DNA from: Deltaproteobacteria bacterium
GTDB taxonomy: Bacteria > Myxococcota_A > UBA9042 > PHBI01 > JACKFB01
Length of the DNA stretch: 64,000 bases
Direction: 5' to 3'
NCBI GenBank assembly: GCA_020632695.1
Contig: JACKFB010000002.1
Span: 62,001 to 126,000, forward strand
Shown: positions 1-9,297 of the stretch, piece by piece
How positions within the stretch are numbered: position 1 is the stretch's first letter
Layout of the letters: every line of letters starts with the position of its first letter
Translations under genes and position numbers: made by a program
Notes under the pieces: model-generated
Seen by the model: only the letters and a program-made list of their open reading frames with translations
Told to the model about the DNA's origin: nothing
Databases searched by the model: none

Positions 1-26
1 ATTCGTGACGCCCGCGGAGCCGGCGC

Positions 27-1148
27 TCACAGCCCCAGCTCGTGCGCGATGGTCTCGCGGTGGTTGGCCGGCGCGCCGAAGAGCGCGAGCGACGCGCGGG
101 CGCGCTTGAAGGCGAGGTGGGCGTCGTGCTCCCAGGTGAAGCCGATGCCGCCGTGGATCTGGATGCACTCGGCGGCGGCCCGGAAGCAGGCCTCGCTGCA
201 CCACGCCTTCGCCATGGCGGCCGCGGTCGCCAGCTCGTCGGGGGCGTGCTCGGCCGCCCAGGCGGCGTACCAGCTCGCGGCGCGGGCGGACTCGACGTCG
301 ACCAGCATGTCGGCGCACCGGTGCTTGATCGCCTGGAAGCTGCCGATGGGGCGTCCGAACTGGACGCGGGTGCGGGCGTGCTCGACGGACATGTCCAGGC
401 AGCGCTCGGCGAGGCCGACCTGCTCGGAGGCGAGGGCCACCCGGGCCCGATCCAGCACGGCGCGCAACGCCGCCGCTCCGGGGAGGGGCCCGTCGAGGCG
501 ATCGGCGGGTGGGACGCTGACGCCGTGCAGCTCCAAGCGCGCCAGGCGGCGCGTCCGGTCCATGGTCGGCAGGGCCGTGCGCGCCAGCCCCGGCGCGTCC
601 CCCGGCACCAGGAACAGCGCCAGCGCGTCCTCCGCCGCGACCTCCGCCGCCACGACCACCAGCGAGGCGGTGTGCCCGTCGAGGACCTGCGTCACCACGC
701 CGTCGAGCCGCCAGGACCCGCCGTCGCGGACCGCGCGCACCTCCGAGCGCCGAGCGTCGCCGAGCGGGTCGAAGGCCACGGTCGCCGTGCGCTCGCCGGA
801 GGCCAACCCGGGAAGCCACCGGGCCTGCTGCTCCGCCGAGGCACCCAGCAGCAGCGCGTTCGTACCCAGCGCCACCGTCGAGAGCAGCGGCGCGCAGGCC
901 AGGGCGCGGCCCATCTCCTCCATCACCGGCGCCAGCGCCGTCGGGCCCAGGCCCAGCCCGCCGAGGGCCTCCGGCACCAGCAGCGCCGACACCCCCAGGT
1001 CGGCCGCCAGCCGCTGCCACAGCGCGTCGTCGTAGCCGCGCTCGGTCTCCATGGCGTCGCGCGCGGCCGCCGAGGGCGACCAGCGCTCCAGGAGCCGTCG
1101 CGCCGCGCGCTGCAGCGCCACCTGCTCCTCGTCGAGGGCGAATCGCAT
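27..1148 (-). CDS. acyl-CoA dehydrogenase family protein
   Basis: A 373-residue protein that fits the acyl-CoA dehydrogenase family: FAD-dependent alpha,beta-oxidation of acyl-CoA thioesters, electrons passing to ETF. The N-terminus (MRFALDEEQ) matches the start of the helical domain. The middle holds the beta-domain. The C-terminal helical domain carries RVQFGRPIGSFQAIKH and the family motif IHGGIGFTW at residues 331-339. I start at the ATG at 1148; the open frame continues upstream, but those residues are low-complexity and read antisense to the next gene. The acyl substrate cannot be read from sequence. Closely related plant-type and cholesterol side-chain ACADs often work as heterodimers, so a partner may lie outside the window. 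Confidence 0.9.
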   Translation of the reverse strand: MRFALDEEQVALQRAARRLLERWSPSAAARDAMETERGYDDALWQRLAADLGVSALLVPEALGGLGLGPTALAPVMEEMGRALACAPLLSTVALGTNALLLGASAEQQARWLPGLASGERTATVAFDPLGDARRSEVRAVRDGGSWRLDGVVTQVLDGHTASLVVVAAEVAAEDALALFLVPGDAPGLARTALPTMDRTRRLARLELHGVSVPPADRLDGPLPGAAALRAVLDRARVALASEQVGLAERCLDMSVEHARTRVQFGRPIGSFQAIKHRCADMLVDVESARAASWYAAWAAEHAPDELATAAAMAKAWCSEACFRAAAECIQIHGGIGFTWEHDAHLAFKRARASLALFGAPANHRETIAHELGL

Positions 1149-1218
1149 CAGGTCCTCCGCGGGGTCGCCGCAGTCTGTCGCGCCCCGGGCCTCCGTGGCA
1201 AGGCAGCGGGCCTCGCGC

Positions 1219-2976
1219 CTACTCGGTGCGCACGTCGTCGACCAGCACCAGCGAGTGGAAGCTGGCGTCGCCGAGGTTGTCGCTGGTGACGCTGAGCACG
1301 ACCGGCAGGCTCTCGGGCAGCGGGGCGCCCAGCTCGACCGCCACGTCGAGCCAGCCGGTCTCGAAGGCCCCGTCCTGGTCCAGGCCGACCATCGACTCCG
1401 CCAGCTCCTGGGTGAAGCGGCCGGTATCGCAGGTGTAGCTGCCGGTGCAGCTCGCCGCGGCCGCGTCCCAGACGCACGCCGCGGGCGTCGCGAGGCAGGT
1501 GAAGTCGCACGGAGGCGTCGCTCCCCCGCAGGTGGCGAGGTCGTCCGGCGGCGGGCAGAGATCGTCGGTGGTGACCGGCACCGAGCGGGAGAGCGACGCG
1601 CTGACCACCGCGAAGGTCCAGCGGTCCACGAACTGGCTCCCGCACCACTCCAGCCACTCCTCGCTGACGAAGCGCACCGAGAAGACGACCCGCTGCGCGC
1701 CCTTGGGCAAGGTGACGTTGGCCCGCGCCGACGACGAGGTCGACGTGCCCCCATCGATCTGCTGGGTGGAGACCAGCAGCATCCCGTCGCCCGAGTGCGG
1801 CTCGATGTCCGAGAGCCCGTCGACCACCTCGGCGTGACCGATGGACTTCCAGCCGGCCTCGGCGAGGCTCTGCCCTCCATCGAAGCTCGAGATGATCGCC
1901 GCCGCGGTCTCCGTGACGCAGGCCCCGAACTGGCAGATCTCGGTCGGCGCGCAGCCGCCGCCGCACTCTCCGCCGCAGCCATCGTCCCCGCACCCCGCGT
2001 CGCCGCACACCGGGGTGCAGACGCAGATGCCCTCCTCGCACGAGCTCTGGGGTCCGCCGCAACTCCCGCACGAGCCGCCGCAGCCGTCGCCACCGCAGTC
2101 CTTGCCGTCACAGGCGGGCTTGCACTTGCAGACGCCCGCGCTGCACTGCTGGCCCACCTGACAGGTCCCGCAAGAGCCGCCGCACCCGTCCGGCCCGCAG
2201 CTCTTGCCACCGCAAGACGGCTTGCACTGGCATGCGAAGTCGACGCAGGCCTCGTCCGGCTGGCACGCCCCGCACGCGTTGCCGCACCCGTCGTCCCCGC
2301 AGCTCTTGCCCTCGCACGACCCGACGCACGAGCACTCGCCGGACACGCAGGTCAGCCCGATCGCGCAGCTCCCGCAGCTCCCCCCGCACCCATCGCCGCC
2401 GCAGTCCGCGTCGCCGCAGAGCGGCGTGCAGCAAGCCCCCTCGAAGCAGGGCTGGCCCGTCGGGCACGTCGCGACCGCCTGCCAGATGCCACCCACCACA
2501 CAAGCCTCCACCGTGGCACCATCACAACGCAGCACGCCCGGCGTGCAGCCGGCGTCCCCGCCGTCGGTGTCGGTGGCAGCGTCGGTCTCGGCCGCGGTGT
2601 CGGTGTCGGCCGCGGTGTCGGTCTCGGCCGCGGTCTCGGAGTCGGTCTCGGCCCCGGAGTCGGTCTCGGCCGCGGTCTCGGAGTCGGTCTCGGCCCCGGT
2701 CTCGGTCTCGGCCCCGGTCTCGGAGTCGGTCTCGGAGTCGGTCTCGGAATCGGTCTCGGCCCCGGAGTCGGTCTCGGCCCCGGTCTCGGAGTCGGCCCCG
2801 GTCTCGGAGTCGGCCTCGGCCCCGCCGTCGCTCTCGGCCCCGCCGTCCGCGTCCGGCAGCCCCGGGGCGTCGCTGCCGTCCACCGGCACGATCCCGCCGC
2901 CTCCTCCCGGCGTGCTGCAGGCGCACGTCAGCGCGAGGGCGCACACGCCGAGCGTGGCGATGAGGTCTCGCAGCAC
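1219..2976 (-). CDS. exported Cys-rich repeat protein, probable lipoprotein
   Basis: A 585-residue secreted protein of unknown function. The GTG start is chosen because a GGAGG lies 8 nt upstream and a hydrophobic signal segment (LIATLGVCALALTCAC) follows at once; the lipobox is poor. Next come about 100 residues made of Asp, Ser, Glu, Thr and Ala, then five Cys-rich units of about 33 residues with the pattern GK-CG-DGCGG-CG-C. The last roughly 210 residues form a beta-rich domain with VRFVSEEW and a terminal SLVLVDDV, which resembles the choice-of-anchor surface domains common in Myxococcota. I infer a cell-surface or T2SS-exported protein. It lies on the same strand as the next lipoprotein gene, 112 bp downstream of it, and is not tightly coupled to it. 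Confidence 0.8.
   Translation of the reverse strand: MLRDLIATLGVCALALTCACSTPGGGGGIVPVDGSDAPGLPDADGGAESDGGAEADSETGADSETGAETDSGAETDSETDSETDSETGAETETGAETDSETAAETDSGAETDSETAAETDTAADTDTAAETDAATDTDGGDAGCTPGVLRCDGATVEACVVGGIWQAVATCPTGQPCFEGACCTPLCGDADCGGDGCGGSCGSCAIGLTCVSGECSCVGSCEGKSCGDDGCGNACGACQPDEACVDFACQCKPSCGGKSCGPDGCGGSCGTCQVGQQCSAGVCKCKPACDGKDCGGDGCGGSCGSCGGPQSSCEEGICVCTPVCGDAGCGDDGCGGECGGGCAPTEICQFGACVTETAAAIISSFDGGQSLAEAGWKSIGHAEVVDGLSDIEPHSGDGMLLVSTQQIDGGTSTSSSARANVTLPKGAQRVVFSVRFVSEEWLEWCGSQFVDRWTFAVVSASLSRSVPVTTDDLCPPPDDLATCGGATPPCDFTCLATPAACVWDAAAASCTGSYTCDTGRFTQELAESMVGLDQDGAFETGWLDVAVELGAPLPESLPVVLSVTSDNLGDASFHSLVLVDDVRTE
1917..2430 (-). repeat. five tandem Cys-rich units inside the lipoprotein gene
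   Basis: Five consecutive coding units of about 100 bp, each with eight or nine cysteines around a DGCGG core. The even spacing suggests disulfide-bonded modules formed after export. The units differ from one another, so this is protein-level repetition and not a recent DNA duplication. Confidence 0.75.
2557..2850 (-). repeat. DNA tandem repeat encoding the acidic Asp/Ser/Glu/Thr linker
   Basis: Short units built on GGTCTCGG and CGGAGTC recur with near-identity over about 290 bp. On the coding strand they read as DSET, GAET and ETDS units. The opposite strand reads as a long Gly/Val/Leu frame, which is a shadow. The repeat could change length by slippage. Confidence 0.7.
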
Positions 2977-3088
2977 GGGGAACCTCCGGGCGTCCTCGGG
3001 GGAGGGGGGACTGGCGCCCCCTACCACGAGCGCCGCCGCGCGCGCCACAGCGTGCCGCGCTTCCCACGCCCCGCCGGGCGGACGGCTC

Positions 3089-5812
3089 CTACAGCCCGTA
3101 CTTGCTCACCAGCGACTTCACCTTGTTGAAGACCACGCCCATCGGGTGCTCGGAGTCCACCGCGCAGCCCTGCACCGACTTCTGGACGATCGGATCCTGC
3201 AGATACCAGGTCAGCGAGAAGTCGACCGCGTAGTCGAGCAGCAGCGGGCAGCCCGGATCGTCGGCCTCCATCGCCTCCAGGAACGCCGATTGCTGCAGCA
3301 TCGACTGCAGCTCGGCGAAGTCGTCTGCGCTCAGGGTCGCCTCCTGGGCCACGCCGTCCTTGGACACCTTCAGGCCGCCGCCCACGCTGACCGTGGTCAC
3401 CACCTCGCAGGTGGTCTCCCCCGGGATGCACAGGCCGGTGAACTCGCTGATCTCGAACTCCAGCAGCTCCGGCCCGACGTCGCAGACCCCCGCCGGCCGC
3501 CAGGCCAGCACCTGGCCCGCGCCCGCCTCGATGAACCCGTAGTAGCGCGCCATCCAGTAGGGCTCCGACAGGTCGCGCCCCGGCGACTGCTTGCGCCCGC
3601 CGTCGCCGCCCGAGCCCACGTCGAAGGGGCTGCGCTGCCACATGAAGTCGGCGTAGTTCCGCAGCCGCGGCGGCAGCGCGTCGTCGGCCAGCCCCTCGGT
3701 GCACTTGCCATCCGCCATCGTGCACTCGCCGACCCGCCCGTCGCAGGTGTAGCTGATGATCTTGCTCTCGGTGTCGATGCCCAGGACCGTCTCGCCGCCC
3801 TCGCACTGCTCGCGCTGCGCCTCGGTGGGGCACCGGAACCCGATCCCCTCGTCCTGCATCCCCTCCCACACCTCACCCCGCGTCCGCGCATAGGTGCGCC
3901 GCGGCGAATCGATGACGTCCCCGCCCCCGCCGAAGCGTTCCAGGTTCAGCACCGCCGACTCGATGGCCACCTGACGGCTCGACAGCTCCTCGTCGTCGCC
4001 GCTGGTCGCGTACATCACGTTGAACTTGGAGCTGTCGTGGTTGTAGAGCGCCTTCTGCCACATCTCCTCCTCCATCGCCCGGACCATGGAGGTGCGCAGC
4101 GGCGAGTCACCCAGCATCGTGATGAGCTGCCAGAGGGTCCCGTAGGTGATGTGGTCGCCGTAGAATTTGAAGCACCAGTCCGGCAGGCGCAGCGACTGCA
4201 TCGTCAGGGCCACCTCGTCGGCGCGGATGGGCCCCAGCAGGTCGTCGCGCAGGAAGTCGAGGTAGGCGTCGTCGCCGGTCATCCACCAGACCATCACGGC
4301 CAGGTGGATCATGTGGGCCGCGTCGCCGCCGCGGATCGACGGCGCGTACATGTGGTCGATCTGCGACTCGGTGATGTCCTCGGCGCCCTGCTGCAGGTCC
4401 GCCGCCAGGTCCAGCACCTTCGAGATGAAGGTCGGGTCGTCCGCGTCCAGCACCCGCGTCGCCACCCGCGGCGGCCCCTCGGGGCAGGTGGCGTCGAAGC
4501 CGGCCTGGTTCATGTTGTTGATGCCGCGCAGCGCGAAGGCGACGATGGTGTCGAGCTTGGTCAGGTCGATGTCGTCCGGGTCCAGGTTCAGCCCCGAGCC
4601 GGCGAGGAAGCTGGTGAGGAGGTCGAGCAGCTCGGGGTTGTCCTGCAGGTTGCGCAGCTCGATCCGCTCGAGGCGGTTCAGGTAGCAGCGCATGTGCTCG
4701 ACGATGCGCGCCTTGAGCGCGTCGTCCTTCAGCAGCGGCAGCACCAGCGGGAAGGCGACCATCGGGCCGGTGTACTGGTCGATGGAGGGGTGGCCGTTCC
4801 AGTACGCCTGGACCGGGGCCGTGGTGCCGTCGGGCTTCGGGAGGCCGCTCAGGTACACCGGCGAGAGGTCCGGGACGCTCTCCGGGTGCGGCATGGGCAT
4901 GTCGCGGTGGCCGAGCTGGCCGGGCCACTTCTGGAAGAAGCGGCGATCGACCGGGCCGCCCTCGGGCATGTAGAGGAAGTGGTGCCGCGCCAGGTAGCCG
5001 GGGACGCCGGTGACGTCGAACTTCGTCAGCAGCGCGCGCACCTTCGCCTCGACGCGCTGGTAGTCGGCGTCGGTCCCGGTCTCCATGTAGCGGAAGATGT
5101 CGGAGGTCAGGGCGACGCCGGTCCAGATGGCCGAGTCTCCGGCGCCGTCGTAGCGGGCGAACTTCTCGGGGTCGCCCCACACCGACTCGGGGGTGGCCGG
5201 CGCCATGCCCTCGGTGAACACGGGCTCGCCGGTCTGGCCCTGGGGCGAGGCGTAGAGGTCGTACCAGCGGTCGTAGAGGAAGACCCGGCGCAGCAGCGGG
5301 TCGGGATCGTCGACGAAGCTCTCGGTGGCCGGGTCGTAGATCTCGCAGCGCTCGAGGCCACCGCCCACGCAGCGCTCGGCCAGGTAGACGCCGCAGCTCA
5401 CCTTGGGGCTCTGGGCCAGCGGATCGTCAGGCGGCGCCGGCAGGGTGGGGCTGACCTCGAGCACCCATGGCGCGCCCGTGTCGGCGTCGGTCGCGGCGTC
5501 GGTGTCGGTGGTGGCGTCGGTCGCGGCGTCGGTGGTGGCGTCGGTCACGGCGTCGGCGTCGGCCGTGGTGTCCGCGTCGGTCAGCACGTCCAGCGGGCCT
5601 TCCGAGTCCGCCGAGCCGTCCGCCGCCGTATCGACCGCCGCGTCCGCGTCCGCGCCGCCATCCGTCGAGGCGTCGCCGCTGGCGTCGGTCACGGCGTCCG
5701 CTCCCAGATCGCCTCCGTCCGCAGCGTTGGTGTCGCCGCCGCCACATGCCGAGGCGAGGGCGACGCAGGCGGGGACGATGAGCAGGAGCAGGTGGGAACG
5801 ATGACGCAGCAT
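3089..5812 (-). CDS. large exported lipoprotein of unknown function
   Basis: A 907-residue protein. The ATG is preceded by GGAGGT at good spacing. A signal peptide ends in LASAC, a usable lipobox, followed by an Asp/Ala/Thr-rich linker of about 100 residues (residues 25-125). The body is helix-rich, with many Trp, Tyr and His (RWYDLYASPQG, ARHHFLYMPEGG, HMIHLAVMVWWMTGDD), and a few Cys pairs such as CEGGETV and CTMADGKC near residues 690-730. I do not recognise the family. The long helical, aromatic-rich body is reminiscent of alpha/alpha-toroid enzymes, but I see no catalytic motif I would defend. It lies upstream of the Cys-rich lipoprotein on the same strand. It probably sits in the outer membrane or is secreted. 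Confidence 0.75.
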   Translation of the reverse strand: MLRHRSHLLLLIVPACVALASACGGGDTNAADGGDLGADAVTDASGDASTDGGADADAAVDTAADGSADSEGPLDVLTDADTTADADAVTDATTDAATDATTDTDAATDADTGAPWVLEVSPTLPAPPDDPLAQSPKVSCGVYLAERCVGGGLERCEIYDPATESFVDDPDPLLRRVFLYDRWYDLYASPQGQTGEPVFTEGMAPATPESVWGDPEKFARYDGAGDSAIWTGVALTSDIFRYMETGTDADYQRVEAKVRALLTKFDVTGVPGYLARHHFLYMPEGGPVDRRFFQKWPGQLGHRDMPMPHPESVPDLSPVYLSGLPKPDGTTAPVQAYWNGHPSIDQYTGPMVAFPLVLPLLKDDALKARIVEHMRCYLNRLERIELRNLQDNPELLDLLTSFLAGSGLNLDPDDIDLTKLDTIVAFALRGINNMNQAGFDATCPEGPPRVATRVLDADDPTFISKVLDLAADLQQGAEDITESQIDHMYAPSIRGGDAAHMIHLAVMVWWMTGDDAYLDFLRDDLLGPIRADEVALTMQSLRLPDWCFKFYGDHITYGTLWQLITMLGDSPLRTSMVRAMEEEMWQKALYNHDSSKFNVMYATSGDDEELSSRQVAIESAVLNLERFGGGGDVIDSPRRTYARTRGEVWEGMQDEGIGFRCPTEAQREQCEGGETVLGIDTESKIISYTCDGRVGECTMADGKCTEGLADDALPPRLRNYADFMWQRSPFDVGSGGDGGRKQSPGRDLSEPYWMARYYGFIEAGAGQVLAWRPAGVCDVGPELLEFEISEFTGLCIPGETTCEVVTTVSVGGGLKVSKDGVAQEATLSADDFAELQSMLQQSAFLEAMEADDPGCPLLLDYAVDFSLTWYLQDPIVQKSVQGCAVDSEHPMGVVFNKVKSLVSKYGL

Positions 5813-6193
5813 GAGGACCTCCGATGGCGAGCGCGCGTCATGGTGCGCGGCGAACGCGCCCGACGCAACGAGAGGATCACGCGGCGGGCGTAGCGGCGGG
5901 CCCTTTCTGCTGCTGCGGCTGCCGCGCCTGGGGTGGGGCGACCTGGGATCCGGGGTGCGCAGACCCCAGCGCGAGGGGCCTCGGCGGAGGCGCCGCGCGG
6001 CGACCCCGCGCGCCGTGAGTGGTCGTCATCCCGAGGAGAATGGCGCCCCCGACCGGCGAGCGCGAGGTGACGCGGCTGTCCCGCGGGCTGTCCCACGGGC
6101 CGCCGGGAGCGGTTGGATCCCTTCTTGCTCTTGCGTCCTGGGCCCGCCGACGGCCGGCGGCCACCAGCCCACCCCACCTCGAGGAGTCCACCG
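5813..6193. other. gene-free divergent intergenic region (381 bp)
   Basis: It separates the divergent large-lipoprotein gene and the 6194 gene. Short open frames here are GC-driven and have no ribosome site. It contains one sigma-54-like site, listed separately. I see no RNA gene. Confidence 0.6.
6114..6129 (+). promoter_or_regulatory. possible sigma-54 promoter
   Basis: TGG at 6114-6116 and TTGCT at 6125-6129 place GG and GC exactly 10 nt apart, as at -24/-12 sites. The positions after TGG (ATC) do not match the usual CAC. The start codon is 65 nt downstream. The match is weaker than the site before gspC. Confidence 0.3.
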
Positions 6194-6877
6194 ATGACCC
6201 AGGTCTACCCTCTCGTCTCCTGTTCGCCCGCGCCCTCCCTGGTCTCTCGGACCGCGTTCGCGCCGGCCCGGGATCTCCTCGTCGCGGCCGCCCCGCTGGC
6301 CGCCGCCGCGCGCGAGCTGGGCCGCGACCTCGACCCGGAGGCCCGCCTGCGCCCGAGCGAGCGCTTCGCGATGGCCGTGGCGCTGCTCTGGTCCTGGCAG
6401 GCTGGGGTCGAGCTGGCCTCCGATCCGCTGCGCCTGCTGGCCGAGGGGCTCTTCGCCCGTCTCCCCGCGGCCGCCAACGAGGCGATGGCGCCCTGGTGCT
6501 TCGAGCCCTGGCGCGTGATCCCGGACCGCCGCGGCCCCGGCGCGCTGGTCCGCTCGCTCACCAGCGACGACGTGGTCTACCGCGTCGCTCGCGTCTGCGT
6601 GCTGGGGCCCGTGGGCCACCAGCCCCCGACGGCGCCGCGCGGCACCTGCCTCGGGTGGCTGGTGCCCGTCGGCGACGAGCCGGCGCTGCTCAGCTTCTAC
6701 CAGCCCCGGGGACGCCGGCTGGGGCGCCTCAGGGAGCTGCTGGCCGACGACCACGGCGGCCTCGTCTTCAGCTTCGGCGCGTCGTCGGACGCTCACGCGC
6801 TCCACGCGCTGCTCGGGGCGCTCGGCCCCGACGGCGGTGACGGCGACGACGGCGCGGACATCGATGAGGCGGCGTGA
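6194..6877 (+). CDS. hypothetical protein
   Basis: A 227-residue protein that I do not recognise. The ATG at 6194 follows GAGGAG by 7 nt; an upstream in-frame ATG would add 27 Pro/Arg-rich residues and is rejected. There is no signal peptide. The first half is helical and Ala/Leu-rich (AMAVALLWSWQAG). The second half is mixed, with ARVCVLGPVG and a segment GDEPALLSFYQPRG. The last ten or so residues are Gly/Asp-rich. It ends 20 bp from the convergent AAA+ ATPase gene. Position suggests it may belong to the same accessory block, but nothing in the sequence shows a shared role. Confidence 0.6.
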   Translation: MTQVYPLVSCSPAPSLVSRTAFAPARDLLVAAAPLAAAARELGRDLDPEARLRPSERFAMAVALLWSWQAGVELASDPLRLLAEGLFARLPAAANEAMAPWCFEPWRVIPDRRGPGALVRSLTSDDVVYRVARVCVLGPVGHQPPTAPRGTCLGWLVPVGDEPALLSFYQPRGRRLGRLRELLADDHGGLVFSFGASSDAHALHALLGALGPDGGDGDDGADIDEAA

Positions 6878-6896
6878 CCGGGGCGGCCGCCGCCGC

Positions 6897-9140
6897 TCAC
6901 CGGCTCGACACGGAGGGGGGCCGCATCAGCAGCTCCAGGATCTCGTGGTGCGGGTTGCCGCGGATGAGCATGCCCTGCTCCTTCATCTCGATCCGCGCCG
7001 ACAGGCGCAGCAGCTCGTGGTCGACGACGATCTCGCGCGAGGCCGCCAGGAAGGCCGCTCGGAGCACCGCGTTGCGGATCAGGCCGCCCGCCAGCTCGAA
7101 CTCCTCCGCCAGCGCCTCGCAGTCCACCTTGCCCAGGGGGAGCCGCGGCTCCGCCAGCATGGTCTCCCACAGGCGTTTGCGCTCGGGCAGCTCGGGGGGC
7201 GGGAAGGTCACCCGCATGCTCAGCCGGCGGGCGAAGGCCGAGTCGATGGAGTCGGCGAAGTTCGTGGTCAGAAGCGCGACGCCGGTGAAGCGTTCGATGC
7301 GCTGGAGCAGATAGTTCACCTCGAGGTTGGCGTAGCGGTCGTTGGAGGAGCTGACGCTGGTGCGCTTGGAGAAGAGGCTGTCCGCCTCGTCGAAGAGCAG
7401 CATCGCGCCCGAGCGCTCGGCCTCGTCGAAGACCTTGGCCAGGTTCTTCTCTGTCTCGCCCAGCCACTTGCTGACCATCTGCGACAGCTCGATCTGGTAC
7501 AGGTCCAGCCCCAGCTCGCGGGCGATGATGCCGGCGGACATGGTCTTGCCGGTGCCCGGCGGCCCCTCGAAGAGCGCGGAGATCCCCAGGGTCGCGCCGA
7601 AGCGGCTGGCCAGACCCCAGTCCTCGAGCACCTGCTGGCGGTAGCGGTACCGGTGGCAGAGCTCCCGGAGCTGGATGCCGACCTCGGGCGTCGTGACGAG
7701 GTCGTCCCAGTCGTCCTCGGGGTGGCGGAGCCGGGCGATGCTGCCCATGCTGGCCTGGACCTGCTGCTTGATGGCGCGGGTCAGCCGCGGCGCGTCCAGC
7801 GGCATGCCCGGGGTCAGGTCGCGCCGCGCCACGGCGACCGCGTCGGCTGCCCGGCCGGGTGTCAGCCGGAACTGGCGCGCCAGCTCGGCCGGCAGGAGGT
7901 CATCGTCCCGGCTGGCCGGCGGCAGCAGCTGCGACCAGATGGCCTCGCTCGTCGCGCGGTCGGGCGCCGGGACATCGATGAGCTCGACGGCGCGCCGCAG
8001 CGCGGGCGGGGCGTTCTTCGCCTCGGTGAGGCACAGCACGACGATGCCGCGGTGGTCGACGACCGCGCCATCCAGGGCCGCGACGGCGCGCGCGACGTCC
8101 AGCTCGCGCGCCGGCTCGGTCTGCGCGTCGGCCGGGCCCTGGCGCCGCACCTCCATCAGGGCGTCCCAGCCCACCAGGCAGCACAAGGAGCGGGTGAGGA
8201 CCGCCTCGCGCATGACCAGGGGCAGCCCCACGGCGAGCGGGCCGTGGGCGAGGGCCAGGGCCTGGACGTCCACGGTGAGCATGCGCAGGTCGAAGTGGCT
8301 GGCGATCTCGTAGGCCCAGCGCCGCTTCCCGGCGCCCACCGGGCCGCGCAAGCAGATCACGGGCAGACGCTGGGCCTCCGCGGGCGAGACGTCCACCAGC
8401 ATCCGCAAGCGATCCCACGCCGCGATCGCGTCCGGGCCGAGCTGCATCTCCGGCTGCGCGCGCCCCGACTCCTCCAGGCGCGCCGCGCCCGCCAGGATCG
8501 CGTCCAGACCGCGGCGTCCCTCGATGTGGCGCAGCACACGGGGCTCGACACGGTACGGGCGATGGAGCGGCTCGAGCGCAGGCTTGCTGTCGTCCACCCG
8601 GACCAGCCCCGCGGCCACCAGCGGCGCGTCCGGGTCCAGCAGGCGCCGCACGTCGAGGCGGAGGTCCAGCTCGCCCAGGCAATCGGCCAGCAGCGCCAGG
8701 GTCGGGTGGGCGCGCTCGTAGTGACCCTGCAGGTAGGCCATCAACGGGGCGACGGCGGGATCGGTGGCGGCGGCGACGCCCAGCAGCAGGGCCAGGTACT
8801 CGGTGTCATCCAGGGCGTGGTCGCGGCGGATCTGCTCCAGCGGCAGGTCTCTCGGGCTGGAGGCCGCCGCCATGGCCGCGGCGCTCGCCTCGCGCGCTCG
8901 CCCCAGCAGCGCCTCGGCCTCCCCCGTGTCGATGGGCGCCGCGCCTTCGGCCTCGCGGGCACGCAGCCGCGCTTCGACCAGCAGCGGCGAGACGAGGGCG
9001 CCCGGGTAGGGGTCGTCGGGAGCGGGCGCGATGCCGGACTGCTGCATCACGCGTAGCCTCCACTGGAGGATCGCCCATACCCGGTCCACCTCGGCTCTCA
9101 GGTGCCTGCGGACCCATGGCTGGCCACTCTCGTTGGACAC
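6897..9140 (-). CDS. two-lobed AAA+ ATPase
   Basis: A 747-residue cytoplasmic ATPase with two ATPase lobes. The first lobe has a degenerate P-loop (GPVGAGKRR, K272) in which Arg replaces the Ser/Thr after Lys. The second lobe is intact: GPPGTGKT with K532, Walker B LLFDEADSLF with D584 and E585, and downstream RRLSMRVTFPPPE, a typical sensor/arginine region. The GTG at 9140 is chosen because GGAG lies 7 nt upstream; a TTG at 9212 would add 24 residues. ATPases of this build (winged first lobe, active second lobe) occur as the ATPase of extracellular contractile injection systems and also alone. No sheath, tube or baseplate gene is in this window. It is divergent from the metallopeptidase-like gene, with 157 bp between them. 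Confidence 0.85.
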   Translation of the reverse strand: MSNESGQPWVRRHLRAEVDRVWAILQWRLRVMQQSGIAPAPDDPYPGALVSPLLVEARLRAREAEGAAPIDTGEAEALLGRAREASAAAMAAASSPRDLPLEQIRRDHALDDTEYLALLLGVAAATDPAVAPLMAYLQGHYERAHPTLALLADCLGELDLRLDVRRLLDPDAPLVAAGLVRVDDSKPALEPLHRPYRVEPRVLRHIEGRRGLDAILAGAARLEESGRAQPEMQLGPDAIAAWDRLRMLVDVSPAEAQRLPVICLRGPVGAGKRRWAYEIASHFDLRMLTVDVQALALAHGPLAVGLPLVMREAVLTRSLCCLVGWDALMEVRRQGPADAQTEPARELDVARAVAALDGAVVDHRGIVVLCLTEAKNAPPALRRAVELIDVPAPDRATSEAIWSQLLPPASRDDDLLPAELARQFRLTPGRAADAVAVARRDLTPGMPLDAPRLTRAIKQQVQASMGSIARLRHPEDDWDDLVTTPEVGIQLRELCHRYRYRQQVLEDWGLASRFGATLGISALFEGPPGTGKTMSAGIIARELGLDLYQIELSQMVSKWLGETEKNLAKVFDEAERSGAMLLFDEADSLFSKRTSVSSSNDRYANLEVNYLLQRIERFTGVALLTTNFADSIDSAFARRLSMRVTFPPPELPERKRLWETMLAEPRLPLGKVDCEALAEEFELAGGLIRNAVLRAAFLAASREIVVDHELLRLSARIEMKEQGMLIRGNPHHEILELLMRPPSVSSR

Positions 9141-9191
9141 GTCGCGACTCCAGGAAACGGTCCGCGCGGTGGGCGAACGAAGGACGCTGGC

Positions 9192-9221
9192 TTGTCCGTC
9201 TCGCACGCGCAAGTGTACTCT
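9192..9221 (+). promoter_or_regulatory. possible sigma-70-type promoter for the 9298 gene
   Basis: TTGTCC at 9192-9197 and TACTCT at 9216-9221 are separated by 18 nt, in the 157-bp gap between divergent genes. Both hexamers are imperfect. Confidence 0.3.
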
Positions 9222-9297
9222 AGTCGAGTCGCAGGCGGCGCCAACGTGTCGTCACGACGGCCGGGGGGTCGGTCCAGCACGAAAGCGAGGCAGCGTC

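Noticed and set aside
1051..3129. Long plus-strand open frame with Gly/Val/Leu repeats
   Set aside because: It is antisense to the Asp/Ser/Glu/Thr linker and Cys modules of the 1219 gene; no start signal or fold.
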